From the NCBI GenBank assembly GCA_903904635.1, contig CAIVDH010000153.1, positions 1 to 6,628 on the forward strand: 6,628 nt of DNA, written 5' to 3'. Source of the stretch: an uncultured Burkholderiales bacterium (GTDB lineage Bacteria > Pseudomonadota > Gammaproteobacteria > Burkholderiales > Burkholderiaceae_D). This document shows, one piece after another, positions 1-5,922 of the stretch (the first letter of the stretch is position 1; each line of letters opens with the position of its first letter). The notes below the pieces were generated by a model. The model saw nothing but the letters and a program-made list of their open reading frames with translations, had not been told where the DNA came from and searched no databases. Both the position numbers and the translations under genes were made by a program.

Positions 1-1068
1 ATTTTGTACTGCGATCGAATGACCGGCGCTCATCAGCACATGTCCCCGATGCTGTAGCAACGCATTCATGGGCACCACAAAATAACCTGAAAGTGCACCA
101 ATCAAAACCAGCAAGGGATAAGCCACCGTCACTGAATGTGCGAGCGTCATCAAAAGAACAACCAAACCCATGGCCAGACCTAAAGGCATGACGCCCAGCG
201 ATTTTTTCAATGGCACTCTGCGCGCAGCTGCCATGGCACCAAATGCGACCCCGACAGCGACGATCCCCTGAAGGATTGCCGCTTTGTCCAGCGGCATGCC
301 GAGCGCTTTTTCTGCCCACTTGAGGACGATGAACTGCAGGGTTGCACCAGCCCCCCAAAATAAGGATGTAACAGCCAAAGAAATTTGCCCGAGACGATCA
401 CGCCACAGCTTGATGAAACAATGTGAAAAATCTACTACTAGTTTGATGGGGTGGTGTTCCTGGTTAGGATAGTGTGCGTTAGTGGCAGGTATGCGCAGAT
501 TGAAGACGGCAGCCAGTACGTAGGCGATCATCACGACGCTGAGCGCCGATTCTATAGCCGCATCACTTGGTATGTTGTTCAGTGAGCCCAGCATTGCATC
601 AAGATAGACTGCAAAATTCTGGCTCACCAGCGCGCCACCCAAGACCGTACCCAATATGATGGAAAGTACGGTCATGCCTTCTATCCAGCCGTTTGCGACA
701 ACGAGTTTTTCAGCTGGCAGCAATTCTGTCAGGATGCCATATTTTGCAGGTGAATAAGCGGCCGCACCAAAGCCCACAATCGCATAAGAAATCAATGGGT
801 GTACGTGCATGAACATCATCAGGCAACCAAAAATTTTTACCAGATTGGTGATGAACATGACCCGGCCTTTGGGAAAGGCATCGGCAAAAGCACCGACAAA
901 GGGCGCCAGTAACACATAAGAAAGTACGAAGAATAGCTTCAGCATAGGCGTCATCCATGCGGGCGCATGCATTGTTGTCAAGAGCGCAATGGAGACGATT
1001 AGCAGGGCATTGTCGGCCAGTGAAGAAAAAAACTGCGCCGCAATGATAGTGTAGAAGCCGCGATTCAT
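1..1068 (-). CDS. lplT: Lysophospholipid transporter LplT (MFS family), C-terminus cut off by window edge
   Basis: This is an inner-membrane major facilitator protein. Family knowledge says LplT moves lysophospholipids, mainly lyso-phosphatidylethanolamine, to the cytoplasmic face for re-acylation by an acyltransferase such as Aas. The reading frame is open from an ATG at 1068 to the left edge, giving 356 residues. About 40 to 75 residues are probably missing, since family members are roughly 400-430 long. The start MNRGFYTIIAAQFFSSLADN is characteristic of the family. Other visible signatures are FPKGR after the second membrane segment (residues 65-69), PAKYGILTELLP (107-118), NGWIEG (126-131) and VVPMNALLQHRG (331-342), followed by the conserved AVQN near the edge. 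Many hydrophobic stretches agree with about ten membrane segments in the visible part. It is transcribed away from alr. No Shine-Dalgarno sequence is visible before the ATG, but the family-typical N-terminus supports this start. No aas gene is visible; it could lie beyond the edge. The family is clear; the exact substrate is inferred from E. coli. Confidence 0.9.
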   Translation of the reverse strand, partial: MNRGFYTIIAAQFFSSLADNALLIVSIALLTTMHAPAWMTPMLKLFFVLSYVLLAPFVGAFADAFPKGRVMFITNLVKIFGCLMMFMHVHPLISYAIVGFGAAAYSPAKYGILTELLPAEKLVVANGWIEGMTVLSIILGTVLGGALVSQNFAVYLDAMLGSLNNIPSDAAIESALSVVMIAYVLAAVFNLRIPATNAHYPNQEHHPIKLVVDFSHCFIKLWRDRLGQISLAVTSLFWGAGATLQFIVLKWAEKALGMPLDKAAILQGIVAVGVAFGAMAAARRVPLKKSLGVMPLGLAMGLVVLLMTLAHSVTVAYPLLVLIGALSGYFVVPMNALLQHRGHVLMSAGHSIAVQN

Positions 1069-1101
1069 GGATGGGGTAAAGCAATAGCGAAGGCGGCTAA
1101 C

Positions 1102-1110
1102 TTTATACCA
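1102..1110 (-). promoter_or_regulatory. Candidate extended -10 promoter element for lplT
   Basis: Read on the minus strand, this site is TGGTATAAA: a TGn extension followed by TATAAA, five of six matches to the sigma-70 -10 consensus. No good -35 hexamer lies 16-18 bp upstream, which fits an extended -10 promoter. Transcription would start near 1095 and leave a 5' leader of about 27 nt before the lplT ATG at 1068. This is inferred from motif and position only. Confidence 0.4.
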
Positions 1111-1153
1111 CGAAATCTGACAATTCAGCCCAAGGCGATGTATCTCCGCTGGC

Positions 1154-1186
1154 CTGTGTCCGGTAAAATGATCAGGCTGGACACAG
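1154..1186 (+). promoter_or_regulatory. Inverted repeat / hairpin upstream of alr
   Basis: CTGTGTCC (1154-1161) and GGACACAG (1179-1186) are perfect 8-bp inverted repeats, 25 bp centre to centre. In RNA the stem can extend inward by three pairs (G-U, G-C, U-G), leaving an 11-nt loop at 1165-1175. A T-rich stretch, ATTTTTCTATTT, follows at 1187-1198, so the plus-strand transcript would resemble a weak intrinsic terminator or attenuator 30 nt before the alr ATG. The DNA could equally be a two-arm operator. A -10-like TAAAAT lies between the arms at 1164-1169, without a convincing -35. The repeat is seen directly; its function is not known. Confidence 0.4.
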
Positions 1187-1228
1187 ATTTTTCTATTTCG
1201 CTCACGCTTTTTATTGCTTCATTTTCTA

Positions 1229-2305
1229 ATGCCCAGACCGCTAGTCGCCCTAATTCATCCTCAAGCCTTGCAATTCAATCTGACCATTGCGCGTGCTGCA
1301 AGACCGCAGGCGAAGATCTGGGCGATCGTTAAAGCTAACGCCTATGGTCATGGTTTGGAGCAGGGACTGCGCGGGTTTGCCGATGCTGAGGGACTTTCGC
1401 TGGTTGAATGGGATGCTGCCGTCACGCTGCGCGAGCTGGGCTGGCGTAAGCCCATCATGATGCTTGAAGGCTTATTTGAGTTCTCTGACCTTGCCATTGC
1501 TGACCAGTACAGATTGCAAATCGTGGTGCATAGCGATGAACAATTGGCGATGCTGCAATCAGCGCACCTGTCGCAGCCGTTGGATGTGCATTTGAAAATT
1601 AATACGGGCATGAACCGTCTGGGCTTTGCGCCAGACAGAGCGCATCAGATCTATACCAGTTTGCGCGCCATACCTTCTGTCGGGAATATCGCTTTTCTGA
1701 CGCACTTCGCAAATGCAGAAAATGCGCAATCTGCACTACCAGTAGAAACGCAGTTGGCATGTTTTACGCAAGCCATTGCCGGCCTCAAAGGTGAAGTCAG
1801 CCTGTCGAATTCGGCTGCCACGCTGATACAGCGACTAATCACATCTGACTGGATCAGGCCGGGTGTGATGCTCTATGGTGGATCACCAGGCGGCGGCAGC
1901 GCAGCATCGTTCGGGCTGCGACCAGCCATGACGTTGCAAAGTCAGATCACGGCGGTGCAAAATTTGCAGCCCGGCGATGTGGTCGGTTATGGCAGCACCT
2001 TCAAGGCAGATAAGCCTATGCGCATCGGCATCGTTGCCTGTGGCTATGCAGATGGTTATCCGCGTCATGCACCGACTGGCACGCCGATACTTGTACAAGG
2101 TCAGCAGACGCGCATAGTCGGGCGTGTTTCCATGGACATGCTGAGTGTCGATCTGAGTGCATTACCAGACGCCGGCGTGGGTGCAGAGGTGATTTTGTGG
2201 GGCAAAGGTTTGCCAATTGATGAGGTGGCCGCTGCGGCTGGCACCATAGGCTATGAACTAATGTGCGCGCTGACCTCCCGGGTTCGTCGACAAGTGCAGG
2301 ATTAA
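1229..2305 (+). CDS. alr: Alanine racemase
   Basis: This cytoplasmic PLP enzyme interconverts L- and D-alanine, supplying D-Ala for peptidoglycan. It has 358 residues, the usual family length. The N-terminal PLP barrel carries VKANAYGHG with the PLP-binding Lys35. HLKINTGMNRLGF (121-133) contains Lys123, which corresponds to the carbamylated lysine of the family, and Arg130. THF with His159 and SNSAA (193-197) follow. The C-terminal domain has VGYGSTF with catalytic Tyr254, the GYADGYPR motif (272-279), GRVSMDM (298-304) and YELMCALTSRVRR (342-354). I chose the ATG at 1229 because MPRPLVALIHPQ matches homologues; an in-frame TTG at 1214 would add five residues. Neither start has a recognisable ribosome-binding site. 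It is divergent from lplT and ends 14 bp before radA, suggesting a two-gene operon. It could be called dadX where a catabolic paralogue is distinguished, but no dadA neighbour supports that. Confidence 0.96.
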   Translation: MPRPLVALIHPQALQFNLTIARAARPQAKIWAIVKANAYGHGLEQGLRGFADAEGLSLVEWDAAVTLRELGWRKPIMMLEGLFEFSDLAIADQYRLQIVVHSDEQLAMLQSAHLSQPLDVHLKINTGMNRLGFAPDRAHQIYTSLRAIPSVGNIAFLTHFANAENAQSALPVETQLACFTQAIAGLKGEVSLSNSAATLIQRLITSDWIRPGVMLYGGSPGGGSAASFGLRPAMTLQSQITAVQNLQPGDVVGYGSTFKADKPMRIGIVACGYADGYPRHAPTGTPILVQGQQTRIVGRVSMDMLSVDLSALPDAGVGAEVILWGKGLPIDEVAAAAGTIGYELMCALTSRVRRQVQD

Positions 2306-2319
2306 AACAAGCAAAGAAC

Positions 2320-3690
2320 ATGGCCAAGCCTAAAATAAATTACACCTGCACAGAATGCGGTGGCATCAGCAATAAATGGGCGGGGCAATGTCCGTCTTGC
2401 GAGCGCTGGAATACGTTGGTCGAAACGCTGGTTGAGAGTGGCGGCAATCGTTATTCTCAGCAGCCACAGGCTATCGCACAGACTGCGCCGGTGATGAGTC
2501 TGGCTGATATTGATGCCATTGATGTGCCGCGCTTTGGCACTGGCATTGATGAATTTGATCGCGTGCTCGGTGGCGGGCTGGTTGCAGGTGGCGTGGTGTT
2601 GATAGGTGGTGATCCCGGCATAGGTAAATCGACCTTGCTGCTGCAGGCACTGGCAAATTTGTCGAAGATAAAAAAAGTTTTATATGTCAGCGGTGAAGAG
2701 TCTGGCGCGCAAATCGCTTTGCGGGCGCGCCGGTTGGCTGTTGATGCTGGTGATCTGAAGTTGCAGGCCGAAATACAGCTGGAAAAAATCCTCAATACGC
2801 TGGCTGATTTGAAGCCGCAAGTGGCTGTTATTGATTCGATACAAACGGTGTATTCCGATGCGCTTACCTCTGCGCCCGGCTCGGTTGCACAGGTGCGTGA
2901 ATGCGCCGCGCAATTAACACGTATGGCCAAGCAATCGGGTACGACCATCATCATGGTTGGTCACGTGACCAAAGAAGGCGCATTGGCCGGGCCGCGTGTG
3001 CTGGAACATATCGTTGATACTGTGCTGTATTTTGAAGGCGATACACATTCGAGTTTTCGATTGGTGCGCGCATTTAAAAATCGCTTCGGTGCAGTAAATG
3101 AACTGGGCGTATTTGCGATGACTGAAAAAGGCTTGAAGGGTGTGTCGAATCCTTCGGCACTGTTTTTGTCGCAGCATGACAATCAGGTGCCGGGGTCGTG
3201 CGTGATGGTGACGCAAGAAGGCAGCCGGCCATTGCTGGTTGGAATACAGGCACTGGTGGATGCGTCACATGTGCCCAATGCTCGTCGTCTTTCAGTCGGT
3301 CTTGAACAAAACAGGCTGGCAATGTTATTGGCCGTGTTGCATAGGCATGCTGGTGTGGCGGCATTTGATCAGGATGTGTTTATTAACGCCGTCGGTGGCG
3401 TGAAAATCACCGAGCCTGCTGCAGATTTGCCTGTGCTGCTGGCGATACATTCTTCCATGCGCAGTAAACCTTTGCCGCGCGGGCTGGTTGCGTTTGGTGA
3501 AGTCGGACTGGCGGGTGAGATACGGCCGGCGCCGCGTGGTCAGGAAAGATTGCGCGAAGCTGCCAAACTGGGATTTTCTATTGCGCTGGTACCAAAGGCG
3601 AATTTGCCCAAGCAAAAAATCGAGGGGCTGCAGGTAATCGGTGTGGAACGCATTGATGAAGCGATGAATAAGATGCGAGAGCTGCAGTAA
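2320..3690 (+). CDS. radA: DNA repair/recombination protein RadA (Sms)
   Basis: This RecA-like, DnaB-like ATPase processes recombination intermediates by promoting branch migration and DNA unwinding at D-loops. It has 456 residues, against 460 in E. coli. The order of parts is complete. A C4 zinc finger has Cys10, Cys13, Cys24 and Cys27. The ATPase core has Walker A GGDPGIGKST (96-105), the SGEES segment (124-128) and Walker B VAVIDSIQ (168-175) with Asp172. The RadA-specific KNRFG motif lies at 253-257. A C-terminal Lon-protease-like domain (about 275-456) includes AVGGVKITEPAADL (357-370) and FGEVGLAGEIRP (392-403). I chose the ATG at 2320 because MAKPKINYTCTECG is a typical RadA start; the upstream in-frame ATG at 2263 lies inside alr. 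There is no clear Shine-Dalgarno sequence, so translation may be coupled to alr, whose stop is 14 bp upstream. Its 3' end faces hpnE 19 bp away. Confidence 0.98.
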   Translation: MAKPKINYTCTECGGISNKWAGQCPSCERWNTLVETLVESGGNRYSQQPQAIAQTAPVMSLADIDAIDVPRFGTGIDEFDRVLGGGLVAGGVVLIGGDPGIGKSTLLLQALANLSKIKKVLYVSGEESGAQIALRARRLAVDAGDLKLQAEIQLEKILNTLADLKPQVAVIDSIQTVYSDALTSAPGSVAQVRECAAQLTRMAKQSGTTIIMVGHVTKEGALAGPRVLEHIVDTVLYFEGDTHSSFRLVRAFKNRFGAVNELGVFAMTEKGLKGVSNPSALFLSQHDNQVPGSCVMVTQEGSRPLLVGIQALVDASHVPNARRLSVGLEQNRLAMLLAVLHRHAGVAAFDQDVFINAVGGVKITEPAADLPVLLAIHSSMRSKPLPRGLVAFGEVGLAGEIRPAPRGQERLREAAKLGFSIALVPKANLPKQKIEGLQVIGVERIDEAMNKMRELQ

Positions 3691-3709
3691 ATGGATTTGT
3701 TTAATGCGG

Positions 3710-5065
3710 TTATTTTTGTTGACTGAGTAATTTTGCGGCAACTAAGCCGCTGCGCACTGCGCCTTCTATCGTGGCCGGATAATCACTCGCTGTATAGTCA
3801 CCGGCTAATACGATATTTTCACACGCGGTCAGATTGGTTGGCCGTTTCAAATCTGGCGTGCAGGCAAATGTGGCGCGCTTTTCTGTTATCACGCTATGCC
3901 AGAGCGTCGTATTGAGTTCAGGGCGGTGTAAAACGTTAGCTAATTGTTGCGACACTTTACTGCACAGATTTTCTTGTCCCATTTCATTTGCCTCTGCTGA
4001 GGCGCTGATGACAACAGCCAGCAGACCCGCCTGATCGTTATGCAGTTGTCCGCGATCAAACACAAATTGCCCCCATTGCTGATGTTCAGGCTGATCAATT
4101 AATGCGTAAAAAGGGCGGTCTAGCTTTACTGTGGGGGCGTACTGCAAATAGCAGGTGGTGATGGCTTCGTAATCAAAGCGCATGCTTGCAATGGATGTAT
4201 CCAATGTTTGCATTAAATCCGATGTAACCCAGGGCGGTGTCGCTAACACGACGGCATCAAATTCGCTAGTACGCTGATCTGCCGTCACGAGCCAGCGTTT
4301 TCCGCTGCGTGTAATCTCACGCACACGCACGCCATATTCAACCTTGCCATGTTGTTTTTCTATAAAACGCACGGCAGCTTCTGGGAACAGGGCGGATAAA
4401 TCCTGCAATGGCAGCAGCATGTCGGAGGCGCTGCGGTTTGCACCCAGACTATCGCGTAATACATTTAAAAAAACTTTTGCAGAAGCGCGCTCTGGAGGCG
4501 TGTTGAGTGCGGCTATGCAAAGCGGTCGCCACATCAGCTGGATGACGCGTTCGGTCTGATCAAAGCGTTCGAGTAATTGGGTCACGCTGCAATCATTATT
4601 CAACTGCCAATTCATCCAGCGTGCAGCAGATGAAAATCTTGCAAGAGCGAGTTTGTCTGCAGTCTGCAAACCTTTTGCACGCAACATTGCCCAAGCCAGA
4701 TGTAGTGGCGCTGGCAGTTTGGGTGCGATGAAATCCATACCACCGCAATCTGGCGGGTAGCGCATCTGCAAAGGATATCTGCGCAACATCGCTGAGGGTT
4801 TGAGGCCGACGGTTTTAATCAACTGTAAACTATCTCGATAGGCGCCCAATAAAATATGCTGACCATTGTCAAGCTTGTAGTCGTGTTGTTCTACGCGACG
4901 CGCCCGACCGCCAGGCAGCCTAGCTGCTTCCAGTAGCGTGACACGGTGACCATTTTTTGCGAGAGCAACGGCGGCAGCACATCCGGCCCAACCGGCACCT
5001 ATCACGGCAACAGTGTGAGTTTGTTCAACTGTGGGTGATGTCAATTTCTGACCCAGGTTTTCCAT
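3710..5065 (-). CDS. hpnE: Hydroxysqualene dehydroxylase HpnE (squalene-associated FAD-dependent desaturase)
   Basis: This FAD-dependent amine oxidase/phytoene desaturase family enzyme reduces hydroxysqualene to squalene, the last step of the HpnCDE route. It has 451 residues from the ATG at 5065. The N-terminal dinucleotide-binding fold shows VAVIGAGWAG (19-28), the acidic end of the second strand at Glu46 and PGGRARR (51-57). Family signatures follow: DNGQHILLGAY (66-76), WRPLCIAALNTPPERAS (179-195) and SDMLLPLQDLSALFPE (214-229). The C-terminal FAD motif is AGDYTASDYPATIEGA (421-436). The ATG lies 25 bp inside hpnD and gives an unusually long stretch of about 18 residues before the fold. 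An in-frame TTG at 5044 overlaps the hpnD stop as TTGA and would give 444 residues. Neither start has a strong ribosome site, so translational coupling to hpnD is likely. The gene is last in the cassette and converges on radA. Carotenoid desaturases are related, but the hpnC/hpnD neighbours settle the call. Confidence 0.93.
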   Translation of the reverse strand: MENLGQKLTSPTVEQTHTVAVIGAGWAGCAAAVALAKNGHRVTLLEAARLPGGRARRVEQHDYKLDNGQHILLGAYRDSLQLIKTVGLKPSAMLRRYPLQMRYPPDCGGMDFIAPKLPAPLHLAWAMLRAKGLQTADKLALARFSSAARWMNWQLNNDCSVTQLLERFDQTERVIQLMWRPLCIAALNTPPERASAKVFLNVLRDSLGANRSASDMLLPLQDLSALFPEAAVRFIEKQHGKVEYGVRVREITRSGKRWLVTADQRTSEFDAVVLATPPWVTSDLMQTLDTSIASMRFDYEAITTCYLQYAPTVKLDRPFYALIDQPEHQQWGQFVFDRGQLHNDQAGLLAVVISASAEANEMGQENLCSKVSQQLANVLHRPELNTTLWHSVITEKRATFACTPDLKRPTNLTACENIVLAGDYTASDYPATIEGAVRSGLVAAKLLSQQK

Positions 5066-5874
5066 GCCAGCCAGAGCTTGCGTATGGGGGTGAGCGAAAT
5101 TTTATGCTCGAGAACATGAAAGCCATCATGCTCAATTTCAGTTAGCAATGTGCGATAGATAGCAGCCATGATTAAACCGGGCCGCTGTGCGCGCCGGTCT
5201 TCTTTGGGCAAGAGCGCATAAGCCTGATCATAATAATGTTGGGCGCGTTTCGTTTGAAACTGCATGAGGGCGACAAAGCGCTCACTGTGTTTTGCATTGA
5301 GTAGTTCTGCGGCTGTTACGCCAAACTGCTGCAGTTCATTAACGGGCAGATAAATGCGGCCGCGGCGTGCGTCTTCGCCTACATCGCGAATGATATTGGT
5401 GAGCTGAAAAGCCATGCCGAGTTTTTCGGCGTACTCAAGCGTGCGCTGGTTGGTGCTGCCGAAAATACTGGCTGACATAATGCCGACCACGCTGGCTACA
5501 TGCCAGCAATAACGCTCCAGTGCAATGAAATCCAGATAGCGGGTCTGATCTAAATCCATTTCCATACCATCAATCACGGCCAGCAAATGCTCGCCTTTAA
5601 TCTGAAATGTTGACATGTGCGGCGCGAGCGCCTGTGTGACGGGATGTGTGGGTGTACCGGACAGCATATTGCGCACTTCCTGCCGCCACCAGACTAGCTT
5701 GGTGCGCGCCAGAGAAGCATCGCTACATTCATCAACCACATCGTCAACCTCACGACAAAACGCATACAGCGCAGTTATAGCCTGCCTTCGTTGTGGCGGC
5801 AGAAAAAGAAAGCTGTAATAAAAGCTCGAGCCGCTTTGTGCGGCTTTTTGTTGGCAGTAGTCTTCGGGTGACAT
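5041..5874 (-). CDS. hpnD: Presqualene diphosphate synthase HpnD
   Basis: This squalene/phytoene synthase family enzyme condenses two farnesyl diphosphates head-to-head to presqualene diphosphate, the first step of the HpnCDE squalene route. It has 277 residues, normal for HpnD. The first aspartate-rich motif is YAFCREVDDVVDE (37-49) with Asp44, Asp45 and Asp48. The second is QLTNIIRDVGEDARRGRIYLP (147-167) with Asn150, Asp154, Glu157 and Asp158. SGSSFYYSFLFLPPQRR (14-30) is the N-terminal signature that separates HpnD from HpnC and phytoene synthases. The basic, tryptophan-rich end (265-277) may help membrane contact. I chose the ATG at 5874 because MSPEDYCQQKAA fits the family. The gene follows hpnC by 48 bp and overlaps the chosen hpnE start by 25 bp, so the three are very likely one operon. 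No Shine-Dalgarno sequence is evident. Phytoene synthase is the main alternative and is disfavoured by the cassette. Confidence 0.95.
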   Translation of the reverse strand: MSPEDYCQQKAAQSGSSFYYSFLFLPPQRRQAITALYAFCREVDDVVDECSDASLARTKLVWWRQEVRNMLSGTPTHPVTQALAPHMSTFQIKGEHLLAVIDGMEMDLDQTRYLDFIALERYCWHVASVVGIMSASIFGSTNQRTLEYAEKLGMAFQLTNIIRDVGEDARRGRIYLPVNELQQFGVTAAELLNAKHSERFVALMQFQTKRAQHYYDQAYALLPKEDRRAQRPGLIMAAIYRTLLTEIEHDGFHVLEHKISLTPIRKLWLAWKTWVRN

Positions 5875-5922
5875 GAGGCAGATAAGGGCTGGTTTCAGAT
5901 AAAGTCAGAATGCGGTCACATG

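Noticed and set aside
710..1084. A 124-codon minus-strand open frame starting just upstream of the lplT ATG
   Set aside because: It is in a different frame from the lplT coding frame, is rich in Cys and His, and resembles no family. The overlapping lplT frame carries clear transporter motifs.
1164..1169. TAAAAT as the -10 box of an alr promoter
   Set aside because: No -35-like hexamer exists at 16-18 bp upstream and there is no TGn extension, so it is mentioned only in the inverted-repeat entry and not called as a promoter.
1138..1332. A 64-codon plus-strand open frame across the lplT-alr intergenic region
   Set aside because: More than half overlaps alr in another frame. It has no ribosome site and no recognisable protein features, and its start is embedded near the hairpin region.
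2457..2954. A 165-codon minus-strand open frame opposite radA
   Set aside because: It is a shadow of the radA coding sequence. The composition is Cys/Ser/Pro-rich and radA is complete with all motifs in the plus frame.
3325..3741. A 138-codon minus-strand open frame spanning the radA 3' end and the radA/hpnE junction
   Set aside because: It overlaps the conserved C-terminal domain of radA and the end of hpnE in another frame. It is low-complexity His/Gln/Arg-rich with no family resemblance.
3735..3750. Hairpin GCGGC-AACTAA-GCCGC as a terminator at the radA/hpnE junction
   Set aside because: It lies inside the last codons of hpnE and has no T-run after the stem on either strand in the direction of transcription.
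5875..5922. Internal promoter or terminator between hpnC and hpnD
   Set aside because: The 48-bp gap has no hairpin with T-run and no paired -35/-10 hexamers; read-through within one operon is the simpler view.
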